From Pseudomonadota bacterium (GTDB taxonomy: Bacteria; Myxococcota_A; UBA796; GCA-2862545): a stretch of 58,500 nucleotides of DNA. Positions 40,654 to 49,963 of the stretch are shown piece after piece. The stretch covers positions 1 to 58,500 of the forward strand of contig JAGSGY010000028.1 in assembly GCA_023954855.1 (NCBI GenBank), in the 5' to 3' direction. The notes under the pieces are model-generated. The model was not told the origin of the DNA, did no database searches, and saw nothing but the letters and a program-made list of their open reading frames with translations. Position 1 is the stretch's first letter; each line of letters starts with the position of its first letter. The translations under genes and the position numbers were made by a program.

Positions 40654-42477
40654 ATGTGTGGAATCATCGCGTACATCGGTGATCAGGAAGCGCTCCCGCG
40701 CCTGATCGAAGGCCTGCGTCGACTCGAGTACCGGGGCTACGACTCCGCCGGGGTCGCGCTCATCGAGCCGGACGGCGTCTGGCTTCGGCGCGCTGTCGGG
40801 CGGGTCGCTGGCCTCGCGGCAGAGACCAGTGACGGCTGCACCTCCAAGGTCGGCATCGCACATACCCGCTGGGCTACGCACGGCGGCGTCACGCTCGAGA
40901 ACACCCACCCCCACCTCGACGCGACGCATCGCATCGCAGTGGTGCACAACGGCATCATCGAGAACATGGAGGCGCTCAAGGCCGTCCTGATCGCCGATGG
41001 CGTCGAGTTCCTCAGCGAAACCGACACCGAGGTGCTACCGCACCTGATCCGCAGGCACTACACCGGCGACCCTCTCGAGGCCGTGCGGGCCGCACTGTCC
41101 CACGTGCACGGCACCTACGGCATCGCCGTCGCCTTTGCGGATCATCCTGACGTGCTCATCGCAGCGCGCTTCGGTTCGCCGCTGGTCATCGGCCTCGGAG
41201 ACGGCGAGACTGTCCTCGCCTCGGACCCGCAAGCCATCGTGGCTCACACACGCCGGGTGCTCTACCTGGACGACCGCGAGATCGCGGTGATCTCGGCCGA
41301 TGGAGCCAAGGTCCAGCGCCTCAGCGGTGGCGACGTCAACCGGGACGTGTCGCTGATCGAGGCAGACTACGCAGTCGCCGAGCTCGGTGGACACGAGCAC
41401 TTCATGGCCAAGGAGATCTGGGAGCAGCCGGATGCGCTGCTGCGCTGTCTTCGCGGCCGCGTCCAGATCGAGCGCGGGAACGCCAAGCTCGGTGGCCTAA
41501 ACATGACGCCCCGCGACATGGTCAACATCCGCGAGGTCGTCACCGTTGGCTGCGGCACGGCCTACCACGCCGGCATGGTTGGCTCGATGGCCATCGAGCA
41601 CCTCGCTCGACTACCCGCCCACGCCGAGGTCGCGAGCGAGTTCCGCAATCGCCATCCGATTATCCCGCCCGATGCGCTCTACTTCGCGGTGAGCCAGAGT
41701 GGCGAGACCGCCGACACCCTGGGGGCCGTCGAGGAGATTCTCGTCAAGGGCGGCCAGGTCATGGGCGTCGTGAACGTCGTCGGCTCGAGCATTGCCCGGA
41801 CCTGTGGTGCCGGCGTCTACGTCTACGCAGGACCCGAAATCGCGGTCGCGTCGACCAAGGCCTTCACCTCGCAGGTCACCGCGCTGCTGGTGTTCACCCT
41901 CATGCTCGCGCGCACTCGCAACCAGTCGCTGGCCCAGGGAGAGAACATCGCACGCGCGCTGCTCGAGGCGCCCGACAAGCTCCAGGAGTACCTGGACGAT
42001 CCGGGCCCGATCGATGCCGCCGCTGACCTCGTCAAGGACGCCAAGTACTGCATGTTCATGGGCCGCGGCTTCTCCTACCCAGTGGCCCTCGAGGGCGCGC
42101 TGAAGCTCAAGGAGATCAGCTACGTGCCCTGCGAGGCGTACCCGGCCGGCGAGATGAAGCATGGCCCCATCGCGATGCTCGAGGATGGCACGCCAGTCAT
42201 CGTCATCGCCCCCCGCGGAAGCCAGCGCGACAAGGTGATCTCGAACATCAAGGAAGTTCAGGCTCGCGGCGCCCGCACGATTATCGTCCACACCCGCGGC
42301 GACGACGAGATGGCGCGCCTCGCGGATGTCTCGATTCCGGTTCCCGAGGTCCGCGAGTTCATCAGCCCGCTGTTGACCGTGGTCCCACTTCAGCTGCTCG
42401 CCTACAAGGTCGGCATCGCGCTGGGTCGAGACATCGACAAGCCGCGCAACCTCGCAAAGAGCGTGACCGTCGAGTAG
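40654..42477 (+). CDS. glmS: Glutamine-fructose-6-phosphate aminotransferase
   Basis: GlmS makes glucosamine-6-phosphate from fructose-6-phosphate and glutamine, the entry to peptidoglycan and LPS sugars. The 607-residue length is normal. The N-terminal nucleophile Cys follows the initiator Met (MCGIIAYIGD), with the glutaminase motifs EYRGYDSAGVAL and HTRWATHGGV. Two SIS domains carry CGTAYHAGMVG, SQSGETADTLGA and MGRGFSYPVALEGALKLKE, and the C-terminus ends NLAKSVTVE as in E. coli GlmS. It lies 6 bases after the TPR-TlpA gene. No glmS ribozyme-like leader is apparent, and the spacing leaves no room for one. Confidence 0.97.
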   Translation: MCGIIAYIGDQEALPRLIEGLRRLEYRGYDSAGVALIEPDGVWLRRAVGRVAGLAAETSDGCTSKVGIAHTRWATHGGVTLENTHPHLDATHRIAVVHNGIIENMEALKAVLIADGVEFLSETDTEVLPHLIRRHYTGDPLEAVRAALSHVHGTYGIAVAFADHPDVLIAARFGSPLVIGLGDGETVLASDPQAIVAHTRRVLYLDDREIAVISADGAKVQRLSGGDVNRDVSLIEADYAVAELGGHEHFMAKEIWEQPDALLRCLRGRVQIERGNAKLGGLNMTPRDMVNIREVVTVGCGTAYHAGMVGSMAIEHLARLPAHAEVASEFRNRHPIIPPDALYFAVSQSGETADTLGAVEEILVKGGQVMGVVNVVGSSIARTCGAGVYVYAGPEIAVASTKAFTSQVTALLVFTLMLARTRNQSLAQGENIARALLEAPDKLQEYLDDPGPIDAAADLVKDAKYCMFMGRGFSYPVALEGALKLKEISYVPCEAYPAGEMKHGPIAMLEDGTPVIVIAPRGSQRDKVISNIKEVQARGARTIIVHTRGDDEMARLADVSIPVPEVREFISPLLTVVPLQLLAYKVGIALGRDIDKPRNLAKSVTVE

Positions 42478-42489
42478 GGCGCAGGCGCC

Positions 42490-43614
42490 TTAGGCGTCCG
42501 CATCCAGACGGATCTCGTAGGTCCGGTAGGTCTTGTAGATCTCACCGCCGAGCTTCTCGAGGGCACCGCGCATCTGCACGTTGTTCTCGAGGACAAGCGA
42601 GGCATCTGCGCCCCGGATGTCGCGGGTGAGGCCTTCCTTCCAGGTGGCGATGTAGAGCGGAGCGCCGAGGGGCATGCGTCGGTACTTCTGCTTCACGCCG
42701 AGCACGAAAACGCGGAGGGCATCGACCTTCGAGCGCCCGAACAGCCAGTGGTACCAGCCGAACGGGAACAAGCCGCCGTTCATCTTCTTCACGATCTGGT
42801 TGTACTCGATGAAGGTGATGCTCGCGGCAGCGGGCTCCCCATCGACGAACGCCCACCAGCACAGCTTCGGGTCGATGATCTGCTTGAGGTCCTTGCCGCG
42901 GGCGAGGAACTCCTCCTTCGAGATCTTGACGTGGCCCCAGTTCTGTTCCCAAGCATCGTTGTAGATGTCGTAGAACCACATCAGCTCTTCGTCGTAGTTG
43001 GCCATGTCCATGTGGCGAACGGTGACTTCGGGATGGCGGCTCATGAAGCGCTCGGAGATCGCCTCGATGCGCTTAGGCACAGGACCCTTGTCCATCCAGT
43101 AGCAGTACCAGTCCATGGCCTTATCGAGCCCGAGTGACTCGTAGATGCCCTGGTAGTACTCGCGGTTGTGCGGGTTGAACAACGAGGGGTCGCTGTCGAA
43201 TCCGTCGACCAACAGGCCGAACTCGTGGTTTGGCGACAGGTTGTACGGACCGCGCGCGACGGTCATGCCTTCTTCGGCCAACCAGGCGGTGGCGGCGTTG
43301 AACAAGGCACGAGCGATGTCGGTGGAGTCAACGAACTCGAAGAAACCGAAGTAGCCGACACCGGGTTCTTCGTGCTGCTGGCCCTCGTCGATGGTCGCGG
43401 CGATGGTGCCGACTGCCTCACCATCGCGAAACGCCATCCAGAAGCGCGAGCGAGCCGTCTTGAAGTAGACGTTGTCAGGGGAGAGGGTGGACTTGAGGTC
43501 GAAAAGCACCGGCGGGACCCAATGGGGGTCATCGGCGTAGATGGGCCACCAGCACTTGGCGAAACGCTTGAAGTCTCCGGGCATCGTGACTTCGCGGACT
43601 TCGACTCGAATCAT
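42490..43614 (-). CDS. GNAT-family acyltransferase-like protein, 374 aa
   Basis: The long single-gene protein resembles GNAT-type acyltransferases with a double fold. The N-terminal half has RFWMAFRDGEAVGTIAATID and the C-terminal half CWWAFVDGEPAAASITFIE. RRMPLGAPLYIATWKEGLT and ASLVLENNVQMRGALEKLG look like the acceptor-side end of the fold. An AGGAG site precedes ATG 43614. The repeated two-half layout suggests an internal duplication, as in other large GNAT proteins. The substrate is unknown. It is co-oriented with and 67 bases downstream of the response regulator gene, which could indicate joint expression. Confidence 0.75.
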   Translation of the reverse strand: MIRVEVREVTMPGDFKRFAKCWWPIYADDPHWVPPVLFDLKSTLSPDNVYFKTARSRFWMAFRDGEAVGTIAATIDEGQQHEEPGVGYFGFFEFVDSTDIARALFNAATAWLAEEGMTVARGPYNLSPNHEFGLLVDGFDSDPSLFNPHNREYYQGIYESLGLDKAMDWYCYWMDKGPVPKRIEAISERFMSRHPEVTVRHMDMANYDEELMWFYDIYNDAWEQNWGHVKISKEEFLARGKDLKQIIDPKLCWWAFVDGEPAAASITFIEYNQIVKKMNGGLFPFGWYHWLFGRSKVDALRVFVLGVKQKYRRMPLGAPLYIATWKEGLTRDIRGADASLVLENNVQMRGALEKLGGEIYKTYRTYEIRLDADA

Positions 43615-43681
43615 GGGGAAGACTCCTACGGGCGCGGAAATAGCCTTGCGGGCGCGCGCTCACAACCCCAGGAACCGCAGC

Positions 43682-44359
43682 TCAGTCCTCGTCTGGGACA
43701 AAGCGGTACCCAACGCCGCGCACAGTGCGGAAATGCCGTGGTTTGCCAGACGTGTCGAGCTTCTGGCGCAGGCGGGTGATGAAGTTGTCCACGGTTCGGT
43801 CGGTGCCGAAGTAGTGAAAGCCCCAGACTGCGTCGAGAATCGTCTCCCGAGTGAGGGCCCGGCCGGCTCGCTGCACCATGAACGCGAGAAGGTCGAACTC
43901 TCGTCGGGTGAGGGAAACCTCTTCACCACCCCGCCGCACCACACGCTCGTCGAGATCGACCTCGACATCGCCAAAACGGACGGCACTAGGGGTGGCCAGA
44001 CGGCGCAGATGTGCCTTGATCCGAGCGAGCAGCTCGCCGAGCGCGAAGGGTTTCGTGACGTAGTCATCTGCCCCCTGATCGAGGCCCATGATCTTGTCGA
44101 ACTCGGTCGCCTTTGCCGAGAGGATGATGATCTTCACCTCGGAGCCACGCCGACGAAGTGCGGAGCAGACCTCGAAACCGTTCACCTTCGGGATCATGAC
44201 GTCGAGCACGACCAGATCGACCGGCCGCTCCTCAGCGATTCGCAGCGCTTCGGCGCCATCTGAGGCCACTTCCGTGGCGTATCCCTCGACTTGGAGGTTC
44301 ATCTCCAGTCCGCGAAGGATTGCCGGGTCGTCTTCGACGATGAGAATGCGGTGGGCCAC
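43682..44359 (-). CDS. OmpR/PhoB-family response regulator
   Basis: The 225-residue protein starts at GTG 44359. An upstream extension of the frame would run through an unrelated stretch and is rejected. The receiver domain has acidic pocket residues Asp10-Asp11, phosphoacceptor Asp53 (VVLDVMIPK) and Lys103 (VTKPF). The winged-helix DNA-binding domain (residues about 130-222) has the family motifs LTRREFDLLAFMV, LLDAVWG-like ILDAVWGFHYFG, and VRGVGYRF. It is the probable partner of the histidine kinase at 45350-46792, from which it is separated by an opposite-strand gene. Targets unknown. Confidence 0.95.
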   Translation of the reverse strand: MAHRILIVEDDPAILRGLEMNLQVEGYATEVASDGAEALRIAEERPVDLVVLDVMIPKVNGFEVCSALRRRGSEVKIIILSAKATEFDKIMGLDQGADDYVTKPFALGELLARIKAHLRRLATPSAVRFGDVEVDLDERVVRRGGEEVSLTRREFDLLAFMVQRAGRALTRETILDAVWGFHYFGTDRTVDNFITRLRQKLDTSGKPRHFRTVRGVGYRFVPDED

Positions 44360-44404
44360 GGCGCGAGCGTAGCGCAGCGGTCGGCTTGGAGCTACGGTCC
44401 ACAG

Positions 44405-45349
44405 ATGCGTCGAGCCCTCCTGTTCCTCAGCATCACGGGTTGCCTGGGACCGAAGGCTGGCATTCAGCACTGGCCTACGCCCCAGATTCAGTCGAGCGAG
44501 CCCGTGCGCATCGCGGTCCTCGGTGCGGCGGAGTCCGTCGGACCCGTTCTCGACCTGCAGGCAGACATCTCGACACGCCAGCCGGATGCACTCGTGCTCA
44601 CTGGAGATCTCAGCGGGGACCGAAGGCGCGACCTTCTGGTGCGCCGGACGTGGCTCGAGCGACTCGGCGTCCCCGCACTCGCGACCGTAGGACCCCTCGA
44701 GCAAGACGCCCGCGCCGGGTTCGTCGCGCTTCATGGAATGGGACCCGTCGCCCACGCCACCTGGGGTTCCGTCGACATTGAGTCCCTCGGCGCGTCCTGG
44801 AGGGTATTGGTTCTCGACCCCACGGCGACCGGTAATGCGTGGCAAGACCAGATGTTCTGGGTTCCGAAGGCGGCTTCACAGAGTTCCTTCGACCACCTGA
44901 TCGTTCTCTGCTCCACGCCGACCTACACCCTAGCCGAGGCCTTCGAGAGCGAGAGCCAGAGCAAGTCGAGGGAGCTGTTGGCGGCCGTCGAGGCACACAG
45001 TGGCCTCGAGCGCATCCGGCTCGTCATCAGCGGAACGACACGCACACAGGAGGCCATTCTTCCCGCGGGTCCATGGGGCGAGTTGTGGCTAAATGCCGGC
45101 ACGAGCGGGGCTAGCGGGCGTGCGACCCAGCCCGTTGTGGCCGGTCCGCGCAGCACCGAGCTCCGTCTGGTGGCAGGCCTGCGCGAGGAACTTGGGGATG
45201 GAGCCGCACCGGCCGCATGGTGGGAGCTGCAGCTCGAAGGGGACCTCGCGAGCCTGCGCATGCGGCGGGCAGTGGAATCCGGCCGCATCGAAGAGGTCTG
45301 GCGGATCCACTACGATGACAACGATGGCTGGAGCCGCGCGGTGGAGTAG
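44405..45349 (+). CDS. Lipoprotein with degenerate metallophosphoesterase-like fold
   Basis: The 314-residue product starts at ATG 44405 and has a lipoprotein signal, MRRALLFLSITGC. The pattern VRIAVLGAAES, then PDALVLTGDLSGDRR, then VPALATVGPLEQ resembles a calcineurin-like phosphoesterase (usual motifs D-x-H, G-D-x-x, G-N-H-[DE]). Here the first Asp-x-His and the Asn-His pair are replaced, so the metal site is probably lost. LVISGTTRTQEA stands where G-H-x-H is expected and lacks the His residues. It is likely a non-catalytic binding protein. It sits divergently from the response regulator and convergently, with no gap, to the sensor kinase. Confidence 0.65.
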   Translation: MRRALLFLSITGCLGPKAGIQHWPTPQIQSSEPVRIAVLGAAESVGPVLDLQADISTRQPDALVLTGDLSGDRRRDLLVRRTWLERLGVPALATVGPLEQDARAGFVALHGMGPVAHATWGSVDIESLGASWRVLVLDPTATGNAWQDQMFWVPKAASQSSFDHLIVLCSTPTYTLAEAFESESQSKSRELLAAVEAHSGLERIRLVISGTTRTQEAILPAGPWGELWLNAGTSGASGRATQPVVAGPRSTELRLVAGLREELGDGAAPAAWWELQLEGDLASLRMRRAVESGRIEEVWRIHYDDNDGWSRAVE

Positions 45350-46792
45350 CTACGGCGCCACTGGAAGCCAGAGCGTGAACCGACTGCCCTCGCCGAGCTC
45401 CGAGTCCAGCTCAACCCGTCCCTTGTGGGCATGAATCACAGCGCGGACGATCGACAAGCCCAGACCCGAGCCCTCGACCGACCGGGAAAGCAGCGTGTCG
45501 GCCTGGTAGAACTTCTCGAAGATTCGGCGGCGGTCACGCGGGGCGATGCCTGGACCGTTGTCGGCCACCGACAAGCCCACCCGGCCCTTGCTCTCCTCGG
45601 CGGTGATCTGGATGCTCCTGGGCTCAGGCGTGTACTTGAGCGCATTCGAGATCAGGTTGAGGAGCGCCTCGACGATGGCGTCACGGTCGACCAGCATTGG
45701 CGAGAGATCATCCGGAATCGAGACGTCGATTTGCTCGGTGGCATCGCGGTGCTCGAGGCGCTGGCTGCGGATTGCCGAGAGGGCCTGAGCGATGATCTCT
45801 TCAGCATCTACGGGCTCGACCTCGTAGACCCGCTTTCCCGCTTCCATGCGAGCCCAAGACAGCACGCGCTCGATACGACGGGAGAGCCGGTCGGTCTCGC
45901 TCGCCAGCAGGTCCAAGCACTCTTCGACGCGTTCTGGGTCCTCGAGCCGGCCGGAACGCAGCGTCTCCACGAACATCGAGATGCTGGTGAGCGGCGTCTT
46001 CAGCTCGTGGGAGACATTGGAGACGAAGTCGGTCTGGAGGCGCGAGAGGCGGATCTCGCGCATCGCCGACCGGAGCGTGACCACGGTTCCCGCAAGCACC
46101 GTGAGCACCAGCGCCACTAGCCCCATGCCGAGCAAGCTGGACCGCTTGGAGAAGGCGGCGTCCTGCGGATCGTCGGGTCCGATCGAGAGGTGGTAATCGG
46201 TCAGCGGTGCCTCAAGGGGGAGAACCGGCCGATAGCTGTGCCAGCGATCAAAAGTGTCGAGAGGATTGAGGTCCGCGCTCAGCTCGAGCACGACCGGGGC
46301 TGACTCTGGCCAACGGGATGCGGTCTCGCTCTCGAGCTCATCGGCGAGCGCGCGGAGATCCGGGACCCAGGCCACAAAGACCTCGCCGCTGCGCACCAAG
46401 TGGATCTGCTCGCCATCCGCGTGACGCTGCCACCCTTCGGCAAGCTCCAGGCTTTCAAGCCCGGACGGGCCGGCCTCGGCTGCAGGCCAGGCGTACCAGC
46501 GTTCCACACCATCCAGGGTGGGGGAGCAAGGGGCGGTGCTGTCACCACAGAGCGGCGCGGTCTCGACCACGCGCGACTCAGCTTCGGCGAAGGAAGGGGT
46601 GATCAACGCGTGAGCCCACTGCACCCGCTCCATGCGCTCGGTGCGGACCCGCTCACCCATGGCGTGCCGCTCGTTTCGAATCGCGACGACACCGTACAGC
46701 GCAAGCAGCGCAGTCGGCACCACGACGGTTCCGACGAGCAGCCAGAGCAAGCGCTGAAAGGCAAAGGCATCACCGATGCCGCGAATGGCCAC
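45350..46792 (-). CDS. Membrane sensor histidine kinase
   Basis: The 480-residue protein starts at GTG 46792 with GGAGG 4 bases upstream. Two membrane helices (about 14-37 and 217-241) frame a periplasmic sensor part of about 180 residues that contains two Cys (CGDSTAPC). The cytoplasmic core has the H-box SHELKTPL with His262, N-box LNLISNALKY, G1 VADNGPGIAP, F FEKFYQ and G2 GSGLGLSIV. It belongs to the group that pairs with OmpR-type regulators, such as PhoR. The regulator gene lies further along the same strand at 43682-44359. Confidence 0.95.
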   Translation of the reverse strand: MAIRGIGDAFAFQRLLWLLVGTVVVPTALLALYGVVAIRNERHAMGERVRTERMERVQWAHALITPSFAEAESRVVETAPLCGDSTAPCSPTLDGVERWYAWPAAEAGPSGLESLELAEGWQRHADGEQIHLVRSGEVFVAWVPDLRALADELESETASRWPESAPVVLELSADLNPLDTFDRWHSYRPVLPLEAPLTDYHLSIGPDDPQDAAFSKRSSLLGMGLVALVLTVLAGTVVTLRSAMREIRLSRLQTDFVSNVSHELKTPLTSISMFVETLRSGRLEDPERVEECLDLLASETDRLSRRIERVLSWARMEAGKRVYEVEPVDAEEIIAQALSAIRSQRLEHRDATEQIDVSIPDDLSPMLVDRDAIVEALLNLISNALKYTPEPRSIQITAEESKGRVGLSVADNGPGIAPRDRRRIFEKFYQADTLLSRSVEGSGLGLSIVRAVIHAHKGRVELDSELGEGSRFTLWLPVAP

Positions 46793-46913
46793 CTAACCTC
46801 CATGGACGCGCCCTTTCGAGCGCGCTAATCGGTAACGCTCGCGGCACCAATAGGCCCCCCAGACGGACGTATCCCCGTCCCAAGCGGGTCAAACACGGTG
46901 GTCTGGAGAGTCG

Positions 46914-49550
46914 ATGAACGTCGAACAGGTCCTGCACTCCGAGATTCTTCCCAGGGTCGAGAAGCCCTCGCGCTACCTCGGCACCGAAGTCAACGCCGTC
47001 CAGCGGGACTGGAGCGCCCTCGAGGTCCGACTCGCGGTGGCCTTTCCCGATCTCTACGATCTCGGCTTGGGAAACCTCGGCATCCACATTCTCTACGCGT
47101 GCGTCAACAAGCTCGACTGGGCCGGCTGCGAGCGTCTGTACGCACCCGCGCCCGACATGGAGAAGGCGCTGCGGGACCGTGAACTGCCGCTGTTCGTGCT
47201 CGAGAGCAAGGACACGGTCGATGTACTCGACGGCATCGGCTTCACGCTTCAGAGCGAGCTGACCTACACGAACATCCTGAACATGCTCGACCTCTCGAGC
47301 ATTCCCCTGCGCACCAAGGACCGCGACGACTCGCATCCCATCGTGTTTGCCGGCGGGCCGGCGGTGTTCAACCCGGAGCCGGTCGCGCCGTTCATCGACT
47401 TCTTCCTGATCGGCGACGGTGAAGACGCCATCATCGAAATCGCGGAAGTCTTCCGAAAGACGAAGGGCCAGGGGCGGGCAGCCATCCTCACCGAGATGGC
47501 GAAGCTCGAGGGCGTCTACGTGCCCGCGCTGTACCCGTTCATTACCCACCCCGACGGCCGGGTCCTGCCCGACCCATCGGCACCCAAGGTCCGTAAGCGC
47601 ATCACGCGAGACCTGAACGGTGCGACCTTCCCGACCGACTACATCGTGCCCTACACCCAGCAGGTGCATGACCGCATCAGCCTCGAGGTGTTGCGTGGCT
47701 GCACGCAGGGGTGCCGCTTCTGCCAGGCCGGCATGGTGACCCGACCCGTCCGCGAGCGAAAGCTCGAGAACGTCGACGAGCTGCTCAAGAAGTCGCTTGC
47801 GACCACGGGCTACGAAGAGGTCAGCCTCGTCAGCCTCTCGACGTGCGACTACAGCCGCGTCAAGCAGCTCGTCGCGAACACCGTCGAGGTCGCGCGCCCC
47901 CAGAACGTCGCCGTCAGCTTGCCGTCGCTACGCCTGGACTCGTACTCGGTCGAACTCTCGGACATGGTCGCCGAGACCCGCAAGACCGGCGTCACCTTCG
48001 CTCCCGAGGCCGCCAGTCCTCGGCTACGCGCCGTGATCAACAAGTGGATCCCCGACGACGACCTGCTCGACATGTCGGCTCAGGTCTACAAGCGCGGCTG
48101 GGACCACGTGAAGCTGTACTTCATGATCGGCCTGCCGACCGAGCGCGACGATGACGTCGAAGCCATCGCCGATCTCGCCATTCGCACACAACGTCAGGGG
48201 CGAGGCCACAATGACCGTGCACGCGTAAACATGGGCGTGTCGACCTTCGTGCCCAAGCCGTTCACGCCGTTCCAGTGGGCGCAGCAGCTCGACATTCCCG
48301 AGATCGAGCGGCGTCAGGACCTGATCGCAAACAAGCTGTACAAGAAGGGCGCCATTAAGTTTGGCCGGCATGAGCCCCAAGAGACCTTTCTCGAGGGCTT
48401 GGTCACGCGTGCGGACCGGCGCGGTGGCGACCTCATCGAAGCCGCTTGGCGCAACGGAGCCCGCTTCGATGCCTGGCGCGAGCACCTCGACGTAGCCGCG
48501 TGGATGAAGGCCATCGACGACATCGGCTACGACGTGAAGGACGCGCTTCGAGAGCGTTCCGTGTACGAGCGATTGCCCTGGGACCACATCGACATCATGA
48601 TCGACAAGGAGTGGTTTGTCGCCGACTGGCAGCGAGCCATGGAGCTGAAGTGGGCACAGGACTGCAGGCACCGCCGCTGCCACGCCTGTGGAGTCATCGA
48701 TCAGGAGCGCGAGCTCTGCGCATCGATGATGCGAAACAGCCACCAGGGCCGCAAGGAAGAGAAGGACTGGGTTCGCCCCGAGCTTCCGTCTGCCGACCCG
48801 GGTGAGCCCGTCCAGCGTCTTTGGTTCCGAATCGCACGCACGGGCCCCGCACGGTTCTTGTCGCATCTCGAGGCCATGAACGCGTGGATTCGCTCTCTTC
48901 GACGCGTCGGAGCCCCGCTCGCATACTCGCAGGGATTTCATCCCCATCCGAAGATCGCCTTTTCGTCGGCCACCCCGTCGGGACAAGAGACGGTCGGGGA
49001 CTACATGGACATCACCCTGAAGGAGCGCCTGGACGCGGCGGAGCTGCTCTCGACACTGCGCGAGACTCTGCCTGAAGGCTTCGATGTGCTTGCGGTGACC
49101 GAGGTCGAGCGCAAGGCGCCTTCGCTCATGGGACTGAACGATGGCGGCGACTACACCTTGTTCTTCGAAGGTGTCGACCGCGACGCCCTGAAGGACCGCC
49201 TCGATGCGCTCCTCGCGGAGGGCGAACTCCTGGTTTCGCGTCGCTCCAAGACTCGAAAGAGCAGCAAGACCCGCGGCCGGTACCGCCGACGTACGCCGGT
49301 GCAGATCGAGGTCGACATCCGCCCAATGGTGGTGACGGCAAGCCTACGCCCCGGCGAGCTGGCGGCCATCGACCTTCGCGTCAAGACCGTCGATGGCAAG
49401 CCCCCGAAGGCGAAGGAATTCGCCGCACTGCTGAGCGAAGATCCGGCCTCGGTCCGAGTCCTGCGCCGCGACACCCTGGACCCGAGCGGGAAGCCACTGT
49501 CAACGGGGTGGGTCGATGGCGCGGTCTTGCCCAAAGACGCGCGCTTGTGA
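46914..49550 (+). CDS. Radical SAM protein with C-terminal DUF2344 domain
   Basis: The 878-residue product combines two known neighbours. A B12-binding-like N-terminal region is followed by a radical SAM core with CTQGCRFC (Cys263, 267, 270), which ligates the 4Fe-4S cluster, and continues VSLVSLSTCDYSR. A linker with several Cys (CRHRRCHACGVIDQERELC) precedes the C-terminal domain (LWFRIARTGPARFLSHLE; YSQGFHPHPKIAFSSA), a radical-SAM-linked DUF2344 region found with ribosomal and ribonuclease genes in other bacteria. The reaction is not established. GGAGAG precedes ATG 46914. Its stop overlaps the YidD-like gene's GTG. Confidence 0.88.
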   Translation: MNVEQVLHSEILPRVEKPSRYLGTEVNAVQRDWSALEVRLAVAFPDLYDLGLGNLGIHILYACVNKLDWAGCERLYAPAPDMEKALRDRELPLFVLESKDTVDVLDGIGFTLQSELTYTNILNMLDLSSIPLRTKDRDDSHPIVFAGGPAVFNPEPVAPFIDFFLIGDGEDAIIEIAEVFRKTKGQGRAAILTEMAKLEGVYVPALYPFITHPDGRVLPDPSAPKVRKRITRDLNGATFPTDYIVPYTQQVHDRISLEVLRGCTQGCRFCQAGMVTRPVRERKLENVDELLKKSLATTGYEEVSLVSLSTCDYSRVKQLVANTVEVARPQNVAVSLPSLRLDSYSVELSDMVAETRKTGVTFAPEAASPRLRAVINKWIPDDDLLDMSAQVYKRGWDHVKLYFMIGLPTERDDDVEAIADLAIRTQRQGRGHNDRARVNMGVSTFVPKPFTPFQWAQQLDIPEIERRQDLIANKLYKKGAIKFGRHEPQETFLEGLVTRADRRGGDLIEAAWRNGARFDAWREHLDVAAWMKAIDDIGYDVKDALRERSVYERLPWDHIDIMIDKEWFVADWQRAMELKWAQDCRHRRCHACGVIDQERELCASMMRNSHQGRKEEKDWVRPELPSADPGEPVQRLWFRIARTGPARFLSHLEAMNAWIRSLRRVGAPLAYSQGFHPHPKIAFSSATPSGQETVGDYMDITLKERLDAAELLSTLRETLPEGFDVLAVTEVERKAPSLMGLNDGGDYTLFFEGVDRDALKDRLDALLAEGELLVSRRSKTRKSSKTRGRYRRRTPVQIEVDIRPMVVTASLRPGELAAIDLRVKTVDGKPPKAKEFAALLSEDPASVRVLRRDTLDPSGKPLSTGWVDGAVLPKDARL

Positions 49551-49963
49551 TTCTGCTCTGGGCCACGCTCACCCTGGGCGCAGAGTCCGACTGGGGTCCG
49601 TGGGGTGACCGCTGGGCGCCCGTCGGCGACGTCGAGGCCGTCGAGCGACACGAGCACGAGCCCGCAGGAGCCTTCGAGAGTCTCTACCGCTGGTACCGAC
49701 AGCTTCCCGACAAGAGCGCGGGTGGCTGTCCGTACTACCCGACCTGCTCCGGCTACTTCATCCTAAATGTCCGCGAGAACGGCCCACTGCTCGCAGGCCT
49801 CTACACCTGGGACCGGCTCATGCGGGAATACCCGTTCATGGAGAAGGCCGACCACTACCCACTGGTGACACCGCATGGCACGCCGCGCTTCTATGATCCC
49901 GTTCCTGTGCGCCTTCCTCGCGACGAGCGCCGTCGCAGAAGAGCCGAGCGTCGACGTCGTTAG
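49547..49963 (+). CDS. YidD-like protein with Arg-rich tail
   Basis: Started at GTG 49547 inside the radical SAM stop, the product has 138 residues. An N-terminal hydrophobic stretch (MILLWATLTLGAES) could be a signal or anchor. The core CPYYPTCSGYFILNVRENGP, followed by GLYTWDRLMREYPF, matches the YidD/DUF37 family, small membrane-associated proteins linked to YidC-dependent insertion. The protein ends in a run of Arg codons that overlaps the start of the next gene. Typical YidD is about 70-90 residues, so both ends are extended. It is not next to yidC or rpmH here. Confidence 0.75.
   Translation: MILLWATLTLGAESDWGPWGDRWAPVGDVEAVERHEHEPAGAFESLYRWYRQLPDKSAGGCPYYPTCSGYFILNVRENGPLLAGLYTWDRLMREYPFMEKADHYPLVTPHGTPRFYDPVPVRLPRDERRRRRAERRRR

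Noticed and set aside
40630-40660. glmS ribozyme upstream of glmS
   Set aside because: The gap to the preceding gene is only 6 bases, so no leader RNA of the needed size can exist before the start codon other than inside the upstream coding sequence, which shows no sign of it.
44359-44845. Upstream extension of the response regulator
   Set aside because: The added segment is antisense to the lipoprotein gene, and the receiver domain starts right at the GTG 44359.
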